Shown piece after piece: positions 9,084-19,027 of a DNA stretch of 64,000 nt. The notes beneath the pieces are model-generated. The model ran no database searches, was not told the DNA's origin, and saw nothing but the letters and a program-made list of their open reading frames with translations. The translations under genes and the position numbers were made by a program. Position 1 is the stretch's first letter. Every line of letters begins with the position of its first letter. Origin of the DNA: Pseudomonas sp. PICF141 (GTDB lineage Bacteria > Pseudomonadota > Gammaproteobacteria > Pseudomonadales > Pseudomonadaceae); contig NZ_MUNM01000034.1 of the NCBI RefSeq assembly GCF_002286815.1, forward strand, positions 83,227 through 147,226. Direction: 5' to 3'.

Positions 9084-9779
9084 TCAGCGGCAGCGCCACC
9101 ACGGCCCGACATCCACATGAAAGTGGTTGCGATGGGCGGCGTTGTAATCCGGGCTCAATACCACACTGAACATATCGCAGGCACCATCGCGCACCTGACG
9201 CAGAAATCGCGCGTCCTGGTTATCCTTCGGCCAATCCCTGAGCACGCTGATCGATCGGCCACCCGCCAGGCGGAATCCGCTGATATCCAGCGCATCGGCC
9301 GTGGCATGCTGGCTGCGTCTGCCGTTTTCGCGGTTGTAGACGTTGCGACAGGCGAAGCTGCCAAGATGGTCGACCCGTTTCACCGCTTGCCCGTAGACCG
9401 CCTGAGCCGCGGGTTGCAAGGTGTGGCGTTCGAACAAGGCGAACGCCACTGCCAAGCGGCAACTGGCGAGAAAACTGCTGCTCAGTGCCACCTGGCCACC
9501 TTGCACACGCAAGGCGTCGGTCAATGGGCAAGTCGCGTCCGGGCTGTCGGCCTGACGGGTCACCCGCAAACCTGAGCCGCTCAGGACCTGGTCGCATAAC
9601 TGCGGATCATTGCGCAGACGCATCAGTTTGTAGCGGGTCAGCAGGTTCGGTTCGGCCTTCACGTCCAGCGGCGCCCAGGGGTTCCATTGCGGGGGAATGG
9701 ACACCCAGCCGCGCCAGACACTTAACCCGGCAGCGCCGATGATCAACAGCACCAGCAACAGCCCCCACCGAAACCGCAT
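9084..9779 (-). CDS. Extensin-like C-terminal domain protein, membrane-anchored
   Basis: A 231-residue protein with one N-terminal membrane helix (WGLLLVLLIIGAAGLSVW, residues 5-22) and a periplasmic extensin-like C-terminal domain. Typical signatures are CDQVL..SGLRVTR, CPLTDALRV, SFACRNVYNR.NGRRSQHATADALDISGF and the final HRNHFHVDVG. The His/Asp residues in HATADALD and HFHVD resemble those of the zinc-dependent LAS/peptidase-like fold, so a cell-wall peptidase role is possible, though unproven. Conserved Cys residues may form disulphides. It follows the PEP mutase-like gene by 2 bp, so they probably share a transcript. Confidence 0.85.
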   Translation of the reverse strand: MRFRWGLLLVLLIIGAAGLSVWRGWVSIPPQWNPWAPLDVKAEPNLLTRYKLMRLRNDPQLCDQVLSGSGLRVTRQADSPDATCPLTDALRVQGGQVALSSSFLASCRLAVAFALFERHTLQPAAQAVYGQAVKRVDHLGSFACRNVYNRENGRRSQHATADALDISGFRLAGGRSISVLRDWPKDNQDARFLRQVRDGACDMFSVVLSPDYNAAHRNHFHVDVGPWWRCR

Positions 9780-9781
9780 CG

Positions 9782-10603
9782 TCAGCCTTTGAACAATTGA
9801 TTGGCCTTCTGGAACGGCATCGAGCGGGAGGTAAAGCCGAAGGTCCCGTGTTGCTGGATTTCCTCGGCGGCGCGGAAGAACTCGCCATACGCCGCCAGGG
9901 CCAGGGCTGAACCGACGCTGATGCGTCTGACGCCCATTTCACTCAACTGCTTGACTGTCAGCTTGAGCCCGCCGGACATCAATACATTGACCGGCTTGGG
10001 CGCAACGGCACGGACCACCGCCAAAACCTCTTCAGCACTGCGCAAGCCTGGTGCGTAAAGCACGTCAGCTCCCGCTTCGGCGAATGCCTGCAAACGGCGA
10101 ACGGTATCGTCGAGGTCAGGATTGCCGTGCAGATAGTTTTCGGCACGCGCCGTCAGCACGAAGGGAAAAGACAAACTGCGAGCCGCCGCGACAGCCGCTT
10201 CGATACGCGCCACCGCATGTTCGAAGCAGTAGATCGGACCGTCCTCACGCCCGGTGGCATCTTCGATCGAACCGCCAACGGCACCGGCCTTGGCTGCCCG
10301 CAGAATACTTTGGGCGCAATCAGCGGGGGCGTCGGCAAAACCGTTTTCGAGATCCACCGCCACCGGCAGATCGGTGGCCGCGACAATCGCTTCAACGTTC
10401 GCCAGGGTTTCATCGAGCGTCAACCCACCATCGGGACGGCCTCGGGAAAAGGCGTAACCGGCACTGGTGGTTGCCAGTGCCTCGAAACCAAGGCTGGCGA
10501 GCATTTTCGCCGAGCCGGCGTCCCAAGGGTTGGGAATGACAAAAGCGCCCTCGCGTTCATGCAGTGCTTTGAACGCCTGGGCTCGAAGGATTTGCGCATC
10601 CAT
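9782..10603 (-). CDS. Isocitrate lyase/phosphoenolpyruvate mutase family protein
   Basis: A 273-residue TIM-barrel enzyme of the ICL/PEPM superfamily. Visible motifs: VIPNPWDAGSAKMLASLG near the N-terminus, TTSAGYAFSRGRPDG, then VAVDLENGFADAP with the metal-binding acidic residues, VGGSIEDATG, and VNVLMSGGLKLTVKQLSEMGV toward the C-terminus. The KKCGH loop of true isocitrate lyases is absent. Related proteins act as oxaloacetate decarboxylases, methylisocitrate lyase-like enzymes or phosphonate enzymes; substrate cannot be assigned here. It lies 2 bp upstream of the extensin-like gene and 32 bp downstream of the DUF72 gene on the same strand, likely one operon. Confidence 0.85.
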   Translation of the reverse strand: MDAQILRAQAFKALHEREGAFVIPNPWDAGSAKMLASLGFEALATTSAGYAFSRGRPDGGLTLDETLANVEAIVAATDLPVAVDLENGFADAPADCAQSILRAAKAGAVGGSIEDATGREDGPIYCFEHAVARIEAAVAAARSLSFPFVLTARAENYLHGNPDLDDTVRRLQAFAEAGADVLYAPGLRSAEEVLAVVRAVAPKPVNVLMSGGLKLTVKQLSEMGVRRISVGSALALAAYGEFFRAAEEIQQHGTFGFTSRSMPFQKANQLFKG

Positions 10604-10635
10604 TGGCAGGCTCCTGAAAAGGGAAAAAATCCGCT

Positions 10636-11493
10636 TCAGAGCAAGCCAAATTGCTCGGCAGCGGGCTCTCTGTATAGCTCAGGCAGCGGCGGCAAGCCAG
10701 GCAAACGCAGCATCAGCTGTGCGTGAAAACGTTGGGCGAGTTTTGCCGCCAACAGATTATCGGCGGTGTGCAGGAAGATATACGGCGCGCGGCCCTCTTC
10801 GATCCAGGCAGCGATTTTTTCGACCCACGGCACCAGGAATGGATCGTTGGCTTCAAGCACAGGATGGCCGATGAAACGCACCTGTGGGCATTGAGTAAAC
10901 GCCGCAGGACGAGGCGGTACCCGGGGTTTTTTCGATTGGGCGTGAAGCACCGAAGGTTCAGTCGAGGTGCAGCTGAACAGTGCTCGCGGATCGAGGCAGA
11001 TACGCTCGACACCGCGCTCGAGCAACAGGCGATTGAGCATTCGCTCGGCATCGCCCTTGGCAAAGAACTCATCGTGTCGCACTTCAACCGCCAGGGGCCG
11101 GTCGATCGCATCGATAAAACCGGCCAGCTCGGACAAGCGTTGTGGGGTGAAGCTTTTGGATAATTGCAACCACAGGGGAGAAACCCGCTCACCCAGGGGG
11201 CTGAGCAATTGCAGGAAGGTTTCGGCGGCGGTCAATTGTTCGCGCAGATCGCCGCTGTGACTGATGTCGCCAGGAAACTTGGCGGTGAAGCGAAAGTGTT
11301 CGGGCATGATCTGGGCCCAGCGCTGCACCGTGGCGGCAGACGGGCTGGCGTAGAAGGTCGTATTGCCTTCCACGGCGTTGAACACTTGAGCATAAAGACT
11401 GAGAAACTCGGCAGGCCTGGCGTCTTGCGGATACAAATAATCGCGCCGGGCGTTTTCACTCCAGGACGGGCAACCGAGATAGTAAGGCAGCAT
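10636..11493 (-). CDS. DUF72 (YecE-like) family protein
   Basis: A 285-residue protein of the DUF72/YecE family, predicted TIM-barrel of unknown function. Signatures: YYLGCPSWSE near the start, FNAVEGNTTFYASP, HFRFTAKFPGDISH, LWLQLSKSF, LAVEVRHDEFF and a C-terminal PYIFLHTADNLLAAKLAQRF. The frame is open to 11532, but the ATG at 11493 is chosen: it overlaps the stop of the upstream 100-codon gene as TGATG, a sign of translational coupling, and gives MLPYYLGCPSW, the normal family start. The family is sometimes linked to nucleic-acid or Fe-S functions; nothing in the sequence settles this. Confidence 0.87.
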   Translation of the reverse strand: MLPYYLGCPSWSENARRDYLYPQDARPAEFLSLYAQVFNAVEGNTTFYASPSAATVQRWAQIMPEHFRFTAKFPGDISHSGDLREQLTAAETFLQLLSPLGERVSPLWLQLSKSFTPQRLSELAGFIDAIDRPLAVEVRHDEFFAKGDAERMLNRLLLERGVERICLDPRALFSCTSTEPSVLHAQSKKPRVPPRPAAFTQCPQVRFIGHPVLEANDPFLVPWVEKIAAWIEEGRAPYIFLHTADNLLAAKLAQRFHAQLMLRLPGLPPLPELYREPAAEQFGLL

Positions 11494-11795
11494 CAGATGT
11501 AAAGGTCGAGACCCAGAACATCCGCATCCCAATCGACAAAAGTGGCGGTGCTCAGGTAACTGGCCAAAGCCATTGCCACGCTTTTGCTCATGGCGCGGTG
11601 ATAAATCATGTCTTGTTGACGAGCGGGCAGATTGCTCAGGCGTTGCGCCGAGGCTTTGGCACGGGCGGCCAATTGCTCTTCGGTAGGGAATTCCAGCTCG
11701 CCGTCGATATCGACGGAGTCACCCTCGTAGACATGGCCTTTGCGAGGCTTGCGCTTGATGGGGTAGGACTGAGAGGAAACGCCGTCTATACGCAT
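11493..11795 (-). CDS. Conserved small hypothetical protein coupled to the DUF72 gene
   Basis: A 100-residue protein that begins MRIDGVSSQSYPIKRKPRKG. It is basic at the N-terminus, acidic in the middle (YEGDSVDIDGELEFPTEEQL) and helical at the C-terminus (YHRAMSKSVAMALASYLSTA). No signal peptide, membrane segment or known motif is seen. Its stop overlaps the DUF72 start by one base, so the two are probably translated together. Function unknown; the coupling is the main clue. Confidence 0.72.
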   Translation of the reverse strand: MRIDGVSSQSYPIKRKPRKGHVYEGDSVDIDGELEFPTEEQLAARAKASAQRLSNLPARQQDMIYHRAMSKSVAMALASYLSTATFVDWDADVLGLDLYI

Positions 11796-11940
11796 AAGGG
11801 CATGCTCGGTATCGATGATGGCAGTTTAGTGGCGCATATCCCACTTCGCAAACCGCCGAGTGATAACTAGAACACAGAAAAGCGAAAAGGTTTAAAAGCG
11901 GCGGGTAGAAATTGATGATTGGCTATAACCGGAAAGATTG

Positions 11941-12027
11941 CCTTCGCGGGCAAGCCTCGCTCATACAGGTATCGCCGATATTTCGACTGGCTACAAAACT
12001 TGTAGGAGCGAGGCTTGCCCGCGAAGG
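11941..12027. repeat. REPIN (paired REP, GAGGCTTGCCCGCGAA type)
   Basis: Arms CCTTCGCGGGCAAGCCTCGC (left, from 11941) and GTAGGAGCGAGGCTTGCCC (right, to 12027) face each other across about 32 bp. It lies in the gap upstream of the 100-codon gene and just after tsaB's stop. Confidence 0.9.
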
Positions 12028-12047
12028 GATCAACCCGAGAACAAGGA

Positions 12048-12722
12048 TTAACGCGCTTTCGGGGTCGCGACTTTATCGCGCAGATACACCGGTTGCGCCT
12101 GATCGGCCACGATCGCTTCACCGCGCTCCCAGGCAAAACGAGCCAGGGTCAGCAAGTCTTCGGCGTGGGGCAGCATGCCCGCGTCCTGCCCGCTCAGGTT
12201 GACGGCAATGCGCTCGGCATACCCCCAACCGGTGCCAGCACCAAACCACTCGCCGCTGGCATCGGCTGGCAACGCAGCGGCTTGCGGTGGCAGTACCGCT
12301 TCATTGCCCACCAGCCGCATCTCCCCCGCCGTTTCGCGGTAGCAACCCCAATACACCTCATCCATGCGCGCATCGATGGCCGCCGCGACCTGGCTGACGC
12401 CGTGTTCGCGATAGGCCCGCTGGGCGAGTACGGCGAGATTGGAGACCGGCAATACCGGGCGATCCAGCGCAAACGCCAGCCCCTGCACCACGCCGATGGC
12501 GATGCGCACACCGGTGAACGCGCCCGGCCCACGGCCGAACGCAATGGCATCGACCGCTTGCAGGGTAGTCCCGGCATCGGCCAGCAGTTGCTGAATCATC
12601 GGCAGCAGCTTTTGCGCATGCAGGCGCGGGATCACCTCGTAATGGCTCGTGACTTTGCCGTCATGCAGCAAGGCAACGGAGCAAGCTTCAGTCGCGGTGT
12701 CCAGGGCCAGCAAGGTGCTCAT
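12048..12722 (-). CDS. tsaB: tRNA threonylcarbamoyladenosine biosynthesis protein TsaB
   Basis: A 224-residue ASKHA-fold protein, partner of TsaD in forming t6A37 on ANN-decoding tRNAs. N-terminal LLALDTATEACSVALLHDGK is the phosphate-1 motif of the fold. FGRGPGAFTGVRIAIGVVQGLAFAL is the hallmark TsaB segment, and AAIDARMDEVYWGCY follows. It lacks the metal-binding His pair of TsaD, as expected. The open frame reaches 12782, but the ATG at 12722 (MSTLLALDTATE) matches the family start. It is downstream of adk, separated by a hairpin. Confidence 0.95.
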   Translation of the reverse strand: MSTLLALDTATEACSVALLHDGKVTSHYEVIPRLHAQKLLPMIQQLLADAGTTLQAVDAIAFGRGPGAFTGVRIAIGVVQGLAFALDRPVLPVSNLAVLAQRAYREHGVSQVAAAIDARMDEVYWGCYRETAGEMRLVGNEAVLPPQAAALPADASGEWFGAGTGWGYAERIAVNLSGQDAGMLPHAEDLLTLARFAWERGEAIVADQAQPVYLRDKVATPKAR

Positions 12723-12769
12723 CGATGTTTCCGTAAGAGAAGTCAAAAAAAGTGCGCCAGTATAAACAA

Positions 12770-12793
12770 CTACGGCCCGCAAGCGGGCCGTAG
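12770..12793 (-). terminator. Hairpin terminator candidate between adk and tsaB
   Basis: Ten-base-pair stem CTACGGCCCG / CGGGCCGTAG with a 4-nt loop. On the minus strand TTGTTTAT follows the stem, so it probably ends adk transcripts or attenuates read-through into tsaB. Confidence 0.6.
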
Positions 12794-12815
12794 AAGATGA
12801 AGCCGATCAGACTTT

Positions 12816-13475
<660 letters not shown>

Positions 13476-13753
13476 TCAATTTTTTATATAGATAACGTCA
13501 GATTCGCCTCTTGGGGCCAATCTCAAAAATAGGATCGCGACCGCCCAAACGGCCAAAGGCTGATCAAGATACACAGCAGGCCCTGCCCACACAAGCCGCC
13601 GAAAGTCGGAGAAACCCGCCCCTTGCGAGACCCTGCGAAGGGGTAACCCAAGTCGCAACCCCATCATTAACTGTCGCGTGGCAGACCTTTTTGACCGCTC
13701 GCCAGCAGGCACTCGACGCTCGCGCCGGGTGCCTGTTCCCCACGACGAAAACC

Positions 13754-16384
13754 TTAGCCGGTATTTCGCAAACCGGCGGCAATCCCCGCCACAGACACCA
13801 GTAACGCCTGTTCTACCGGGCTGCCCTGGGCCACATCCTGTTGCCGCGAACGTGCCAACAGTTCGGCTTGCAATAGATGCAGCGGGTCGAGGTAAGTGTT
13901 GCGCAGACGGATGAATTCAAGGGTGGCTGGGCTATGTGCCAGTAGCTGCGACTGACCGGTCAACCCCAGGACCACTGCACACGCCTGCGACAATAGGTCG
14001 CGTAAATGCGCGCCCAAAGGGAGCAGATCCGGCTCGACCAGACGCTCATCGTAAGACTGGGCGATATCGGCGTCGGCCTTGGCCAGCACCATTTCCAGCA
14101 TATCGATGCGGGTACGGAAGAATGGCCACTGCTCGCGCATCTGCCCTAACAGCTCACCTTCGCCGCGCTCCAGCGCCTTGCTCAGCGCCGCTTCCCAGCC
14201 GAGCCAGGCCGGCAGCATCAGACGCGTCTGGGTCCAGCCGAAGATCCACGGAATGGCACGCAGGCTTTCAATGCCGCCAGCACGGCGTTTGGCCGGGCGG
14301 CTGCCCAACGGCAAACGCCCCAACTCCTGCTCCGGGGTCGATTGGCGGAAGTACTCGACGAACTGCGGGTTCTCCCGTACCACGGCGCGGTAGGCCTTGA
14401 CGCCATCGGCGGCCAATTCGTCCATCAAATGGCGCCAGGCAGGCTCAGGCGGTGGTGGCGGCAACAAGGTGGCTTCCAGCACCGCCGCCAGGTACAGATT
14501 GAGGTTTTGCTCGGCGATGTCCGGCAGGCCGAATTTGAAACGAATCATTTCCCCCTGTTCGGTGGTGCGGAAACGCCCCGCCACCGACCCCGGCGGCTGC
14601 GACAGAATCGCCGCGTGTGCCGGACCACCTCCACGGCCCACGGTGCCACCGCGACCGTGGAACAACAACAGCTCAACTTGCTGCTCGCGGCAAATATCCA
14701 CCAGCCGCTCCTGAGCCCGATACTGCGCCCAGGCGGCTGCAGTGGTGCCAGCGTCCTTGGCTGAGTCGGAATAACCGATCATCACTTCCTGCGGCCCTTG
14801 CAGGCGCGAGCGATAGCCCGGCAACAGCAACAGTTTTTCGATCACCGGGCCCGCGTTGTCGAGGTCGGCGAGGGTTTCGAACAGCGGCACCACGCGCATC
14901 GGCCGCAATACGCCGGATTCTTTGAGCAGCAGTTGCACAGCCAGCACGTCGGAAGCGGCACCGGCCATGGAAATCACATACGAACCAAGGGAGGCCCCTG
15001 GTGCCGCGGCGATTTCCCGGCACGTCGCCAGAACCTCGGCGGTGTCGGCAGACGGCTTGAAGTACGCTGGCAGCAACGGGCGACGATTGTTCAGTTCACG
15101 CATCAGGAAGGCGATGCGTTCCTCTTCGCTCCAGTCCTCATAACGGCCCAGGCCGAGGTAATCGGTGATTTCGGTCATGGCCGCCGTGTGGCGTGACGAG
15201 TCCTGCCGCACATCGAGGCGCACCAGAAACAACCCGAATGTCACCGCGCGACGCAGGCAATCGAGCAACGGACCATCGGCGATGACGCCCATGCCGCATT
15301 CATGCAGCGAGTGGTAGCACAGCTCCAGCGGGTCCAGCAGGTCACGATTGTTTTGCAGCACATCGGCCGACGCTGGAGTGGCTGCCGTCAGGGAGGCGTG
15401 GGCCCAGTTACGGGTCGCGCGCAGGCGTTCACGCAATTGTTTGAGCACTGCGCGGTAAGGTTCGGCGCTGTCGCCGGCCTTGGCCTTCAGCTCGTCACTG
15501 GCCCGCTGCATCGACAACTCGGCGGCGAGATGATCAACGTCGCGCAGGTACAAATCGGCGGCCATCCAGCGCGCCAGCAGCAACACTTCGCGGGTTACGG
15601 CGGCAGTGACGTTGGGGTTGCCGTCGCGGTCGCCGCCCATCCAGGAGGCAAAGCGAATCGGTGCCGCTTCCAGTGGCAAGTGCAGGCCGGTGGCGGCATG
15701 CAGCGCCTGATCGGCCTTGCGCAAATAATTGGGAATCGCCTGCCACAGCGAATGCTCGATCACCGCAAAGCCCCACTTGGCTTCATCCACCGGTGTGGGA
15801 CGGGTACGGCGAATTTCTTCGGTGTGCCAGGCTTCGGCGATCAGGCGCTGCAACTTCGTCTTGATCTGCTCGCGCTCGGCGGTGGTCAGGTCGCGATGGT
15901 CTTGTGCGGCCAGTTGCGCGGCGATCGCGTCGTACTTCTGGATCAGGGTGCGGCGCGCCACTTCGGTGGGGTGCGCGGTCAATACCAACTCGATTTCCAG
16001 ACGCCCCAATTGCCGGGCCAGGGACTCGGGGTCATGACCCGCAGTCAGCAGGCGAGCGAGCAGTTCCGGCAACACCCGTGCCTCGAATGGTTCGGGTTGC
16101 GACTCTTCGCGGCGGTGAATCAGCTGATATTGCTCAGCGATATTGGCCAGGTTGAGAAACTGGTTGAACGCTCGCGCCACCGGCAGCAGCTCGTCTTCGC
16201 TCAACTGGTTGAGGCTGGCACTAAGCTCAGCGTCCATCGAACCGCGACGGTCAGCCTTGGCGCCTTTGCGGATCTGCTCGATCTTGTCGAGAAAGTCATC
16301 CCCGTACTGTTCACGAATGGTGTTGCCCAACAGTTCACCCAACAGGTGAACGTCCTCGCGCAAGCGTGCATCAATATCGGTCAT
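13754..16384 (-). CDS. ppc: Phosphoenolpyruvate carboxylase
   Basis: An 876-residue anaplerotic enzyme that carboxylates PEP to oxaloacetate. Hallmarks in order: [18 protein letters not shown] with the catalytic His, [76 protein letters not shown] with active-site Arg and the Gly-rich loop, and the C-terminal GLRNTG that shapes the active and inhibitor sites. Full length for the family (about 880). The end is intact, since RNTG is the conserved terminus. It is transcribed divergently from the 114-residue gene at 16606. Confidence 0.97.
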   Translation of the reverse strand: MTDIDARLREDVHLLGELLGNTIREQYGDDFLDKIEQIRKGAKADRRGSMDAELSASLNQLSEDELLPVARAFNQFLNLANIAEQYQLIHRREESQPEPFEARVLPELLARLLTAGHDPESLARQLGRLEIELVLTAHPTEVARRTLIQKYDAIAAQLAAQDHRDLTTAEREQIKTKLQRLIAEAWHTEEIRRTRPTPVDEAKWGFAVIEHSLWQAIPNYLRKADQALHAATGLHLPLEAAPIRFASWMGGDRDGNPNVTAAVTREVLLLARWMAADLYLRDVDHLAAELSMQRASDELKAKAGDSAEPYRAVLKQLRERLRATRNWAHASLTAATPASADVLQNNRDLLDPLELCYHSLHECGMGVIADGPLLDCLRRAVTFGLFLVRLDVRQDSSRHTAAMTEITDYLGLGRYEDWSEEERIAFLMRELNNRRPLLPAYFKPSADTAEVLATCREIAAAPGASLGSYVISMAGAASDVLAVQLLLKESGVLRPMRVVPLFETLADLDNAGPVIEKLLLLPGYRSRLQGPQEVMIGYSDSAKDAGTTAAAWAQYRAQERLVDICREQQVELLLFHGRGGTVGRGGGPAHAAILSQPPGSVAGRFRTTEQGEMIRFKFGLPDIAEQNLNLYLAAVLEATLLPPPPPEPAWRHLMDELAADGVKAYRAVVRENPQFVEYFRQSTPEQELGRLPLGSRPAKRRAGGIESLRAIPWIFGWTQTRLMLPAWLGWEAALSKALERGEGELLGQMREQWPFFRTRIDMLEMVLAKADADIAQSYDERLVEPDLLPLGAHLRDLLSQACAVVLGLTGQSQLLAHSPATLEFIRLRNTYLDPLHLLQAELLARSRQQDVAQGSPVEQALLVSVAGIAAGLRNTG

Positions 16385-16605
16385 CAGCAGTTCTCCAGCG
16401 AAAATCCGGGCGGCTATGCTTGGTTATCAGAGGCTCTGCTACAGAGAGTGCCGCCGTAAAGCGCTTCTTACAAGCAGACCACGCCAAGGGCTTCAAACAC
16501 CGGGCAATGCAGCTAATCTCAACCATGAGCCGTACAACGGCGTATCACCGGCTACCGCCGGACACTCACCCGGCCTGCCACGAGCAGGTGCGCAATGAGG
16601 TCATC

Positions 16606-16950
16606 ATGAAAATCCGCGAGCTCGCCAAGCACTGGGAAGAAAACGCCAAGGGTCGCCTGACCGACACGGGCTACACGATTCGTCTGGACGTGGAAGCGGC
16701 CGCACGGCTGGCGGCAATTATCGAAATGTACCCCAAGCGGCACCCCGAAGAACTCCTCGGCGAGCTGATCGGCGCCGCCCTGGAAGAACTCGAAGCCAGC
16801 TTTCCGTACGTGAAAGGGTCAACGGTGGTGGCCACCGACGAGGAAGGCGATCCACTGTACGAAGACGTCGGCCCTACTCCGCGTTTTCTCGCCTTGTCCC
16901 GGCGCCATTTGCATGATTTGTCGGGCGATAACGACAAGCAGAAACACTGA
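16606..16950 (+). CDS. Conserved Pseudomonas protein of unknown function (sometimes labelled type 1 pili tip component)
   Basis: A 114-residue cytoplasmic protein beginning MKIRELAKHWEENAKGRLT. The frame is open far upstream into ppc, but the ATG at 16606 has a GAGG ribosome site 7 bases before it. A helical middle (LDVEAAARLAAIIEMYPKRH...ELIGAALEELEASFPYV) resembles short ribbon-helix-helix-like or dimerising proteins. The C-terminal part (GSTVVATDEEGDPLYEDVGPTPRFL) is conserved in Pseudomonas as I recall. The pili label seen in some genomes is not supported by any export signal here. It is divergent from ppc and followed by a REPIN. Confidence 0.75.
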   Translation: MKIRELAKHWEENAKGRLTDTGYTIRLDVEAAARLAAIIEMYPKRHPEELLGELIGAALEELEASFPYVKGSTVVATDEEGDPLYEDVGPTPRFLALSRRHLHDLSGDNDKQKH

Positions 16951-16953
16951 TTC

Positions 16954-17045
16954 CTGTGGGCGCGAGCCTGCTCGCGATAGGGTTTAACAGTCAACGTTGA
17001 TGTTGAATGATATGGCCCCATCGCGAGCAGGCTCGCTCCCACAAT
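16954..17045. repeat. REPIN (paired REP, GAGCCTGCTCGCGA type)
   Basis: Left arm CTGTGGGCGCGAGCCTGCTC, right arm ATCGCGAGCAGGCTCGCTCC. The spacer contains CAGTCAACGTTGATGTTGAATG, related to spacers of other REPINs here. From 17046 to 17182 I see no gene or further repeat. Confidence 0.88.
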
Positions 17046-17182
17046 TTGATCGCATTCTTCCTGCTGAACGGTGCACTTGCGGGTCACTTAAAGCCCCGTG
17101 GATACCCCGTGCCGCCTGAAAGTTCCCGATTTAGAGCCCTGTCCGCTCGATCAGTTTTTTCGGTCGATAAGCCATCTTCTCT

Positions 17183-17210
17183 GAACTTTTGAAAAACGCC
17201 ACGGGTCACA
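17183..17210 (+). promoter_or_regulatory. AlgU (sigma-E type) promoter candidate for the DUF4398-lptF pair
   Basis: Perfect -35 GAACTT (17183-17188), 17-bp spacer, then TCACA (17206-17210) resembling the -10 TCTGA/TCAAA. lptF is known to be AlgU-dependent in P. aeruginosa, which agrees. It lies about 105 bp before the first start codon. Confidence 0.55.
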
Positions 17211-17314
17211 CCCAGTAACCACGCCTGGGACGGCCGTTTCAAAAAGCACTCTGGAAATCGTAGGTTGCGGCTCCTTGCCCAGGATGGATTCAGATGTTTT
17301 TCAGGAGTTATCCA

Positions 17315-17728
17315 ATGGAGTTGAAGACTATGAAGACCAGCGCTGCATCCTCCTCGTATTCCCCTCTGCGCGGTCTCAAACTGGCGACCCTGGCCATTGG
17401 CAGCAGCCTGGTTCTGGCCGGTTGCGCCGGTAACCCGCCGAGCGAGCAATACGCCGTGACCCAATCGGCTGTGAACAGTGCCGTCAGCGCCGGCGGGACT
17501 GAATTCGCCGCCGTGGAAATGAAGGCCGCTCAGGACAAGCTCAAACAAGCCGAAATCGCCATGCACGACAAAAAGTATGACGAAGCCAGAATGCTGGCCG
17601 AGCAAGCCGAGTGGGACGCCCGCGTCGCCGAGCGCAAGGCCCAGGCGATGAAGGCCGAACAATCTGTGAAGGATTCCCAGAAAGGTGTTCAGGAACTGCG
17701 TCAGGAAAGTCAGCGCACCGTGCAGTAG
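17315..17728 (+). CDS. DUF4398 domain-containing lipoprotein
   Basis: A 137-residue outer-membrane or periplasmic lipoprotein. The signal peptide ends at the lipobox LVLAGC (Cys about 37). The mature part is one long alanine/lysine-rich helix, probably coiled coil: AAVEMKAAQDKLKQAEIAMH, then repeated EA, AEQAEWDAR and AERKAQAMKAEQ. This is the DUF4398 pattern. ATG 17315 is chosen with CAGGAG about 8 bases upstream; ATG 17330 is an alternative. It precedes lptF by 56 bp on the same strand, and both are lipoproteins behind one AlgU-like promoter, suggesting a joint envelope-stress function. Confidence 0.85.
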   Translation: MELKTMKTSAASSSYSPLRGLKLATLAIGSSLVLAGCAGNPPSEQYAVTQSAVNSAVSAGGTEFAAVEMKAAQDKLKQAEIAMHDKKYDEARMLAEQAEWDARVAERKAQAMKAEQSVKDSQKGVQELRQESQRTVQ

Positions 17729-17784
17729 GCGCCCCTTCCGATGTTCAGACCTCAAACGCTTATCGATAGAAAGGACGAACTATT

Positions 17785-18573
17785 ATGCGCAATCAATTGA
17801 TAATCCCCGCCCTCCTGGCCGCAAGTGTTGCACTGGCTGCCTGCTCCACACCGCCCAACGCGAACCTGGAGCAAGCCCGTACCAACTACACCGGCCTGCA
17901 AGCCAACCCGCAAGCGAGCAAAGTCGCGGCGCTGGAAACCAAAGACGCCAGCGAATACCTGGACAAGGCCGACAAGGCTTATCTGGACAGGGAAGACCAG
18001 GCCACGGTCGACCAATTGGCTTACCTGACCAATCAGCGTGTTGAAGTAGCCAAGCAGACCATCGCTCTGCGCACCGCTGAAAACAACCTGAAGAATGCCG
18101 CGGCACAACGGGCCCAGGCTCGTCTGGATGCCCGCGACCAGCAGATCAAACAGCTGCAGGACAGTCTGAACGCCAGACAGACCGATCGTGGCACGCTCGT
18201 GACGTTTGGTGATGTGCTGTTCGCCACCAACAAGGCGGACCTGAAGTCCAACGGCTTGGTGAATATCAACAAACTGGCGCAATTCCTTCAGGAAAACCCG
18301 GACCGTAAAGTGATTGTCGAAGGCTACACCGACAGCACCGGCTCGGCGTCGTATAACCAATCGCTGTCCGAGCGTCGCGCGACCTCGGTGCAAGTGGCCC
18401 TGATCAAGATGGGTGTAGACCCGGCGCGGATCGTGGCCCAGGGTTATGGCAAGGAATACCCGGTTGCGGAGAACTCCAGCGTCTCGGGCCGTGCGATGAA
18501 CCGTCGGGTGGAAGTGACCATTTCCAATGATAACCAGCCCGTCATTCCGCGTTCGGCGATCAGCTCGAACTAG
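17785..18573 (+). CDS. lptF: OmpA/MotB-domain outer-membrane lipoprotein (lipotoxin F)
   Basis: A 262-residue lipoprotein. The signal peptide ends in LAAC (Cys20). Residues about 25-130 form an alanine-rich helical DUF4398-like region (LDKADKAYLDREDQATV, RTAENNLKNAAAQRAQARL). The C-terminal OmpA domain binds peptidoglycan: LVTFGDVLFATNKADLK, VIVEGYTDSTGSASYNQSLS with the diaminopimelate-binding Asp, ERRATSVQVAL, and NRRVEVTI. Same length and order as P. aeruginosa LptF (PA3692), known to affect envelope integrity and stress survival. Ribosome site GGACGA precedes the ATG. The helical half resembles the preceding gene, so the two may be partial paralogues. Confidence 0.88.
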   Translation: MRNQLIIPALLAASVALAACSTPPNANLEQARTNYTGLQANPQASKVAALETKDASEYLDKADKAYLDREDQATVDQLAYLTNQRVEVAKQTIALRTAENNLKNAAAQRAQARLDARDQQIKQLQDSLNARQTDRGTLVTFGDVLFATNKADLKSNGLVNINKLAQFLQENPDRKVIVEGYTDSTGSASYNQSLSERRATSVQVALIKMGVDPARIVAQGYGKEYPVAENSSVSGRAMNRRVEVTISNDNQPVIPRSAISSN

Positions 18574-18598
18574 ATTGAACCTGCGGTAATGCAAAAGC

Positions 18599-18693
18599 CC
18601 TGTAGGAGCGAGGCTTGCCCGCCAAGAACGATGACTCGGTTTATCTGTTAGACCGCATCATCGTTCCTCGCGGGCAAGCCTCGCTCCTACGGG
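18599..18693. repeat. REPIN (GAGGCTTGCCCGC type) after lptF
   Basis: Arms GTAGGAGCGAGGCTTGCCC and CGCGGGCAAGCCTCGCTCC. The spacer carries its own inverted repeat GAACGATGA ... TCATCGTTC, shared with the REPIN at 19975. It lies between convergent genes. Confidence 0.9.
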
Positions 18694-18697
18694 ATGT

Positions 18698-19027
18698 TTA
18701 TTGCTCGAGTTTTTGCGGCGTTGCCTCGCCCATGCAGCGCACAGCTTTTTTCTTGCTGTTGACCAGCACACCGGTCAGGCCTTTCTGTTCGGTGTCGAAC
18801 AGCACCAGCACGCCATCAATGCACTGGGCCACTTGCGGGGCCGGTTGCAGGGAGACTTTATAGTCTTCGCCCGGCACGGTCTTGAGCATGGTGAAGTCGC
18901 TGAGCAGCAACGCATCTTCGGGTTTGGCGAAGTGCAGGTAGCCGTACCACCACAGGGCGCCGACAGTGCCGAGGATGCTGCAGATACCGGTGATGATCAG
19001 CGGGATGGCGTTACGTTCTTCACTCAT
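18698..19027 (-). CDS. Small membrane protein of unknown function, coupled to a hydrolase gene
   Basis: A 109-residue protein with one N-terminal membrane helix (IPLIITGICSILGTVGALWWYGYLHF, about residues 8-33). A periplasmic domain with two cysteines follows (VAQCIDGVLVLFDTEQKGLTG and KAVRCMGEA). The two Cys could pair. Its start overlaps the stop of the preceding alpha/beta hydrolase by four bases (ATGA), so both are likely translated together. I do not recognise a named family. Confidence 0.75.
   Translation of the reverse strand: MSEERNAIPLIITGICSILGTVGALWWYGYLHFAKPEDALLLSDFTMLKTVPGEDYKVSLQPAPQVAQCIDGVLVLFDTEQKGLTGVLVNSKKKAVRCMGEATPQKLEQ

Noticed and set aside
13476..13712. 78-codon minus-strand frame between adk and ppc
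   Set aside because: No ribosome site, no recognisable sequence, overlaps likely adk promoter region; other frames of similar size exist in the same gap on both strands.
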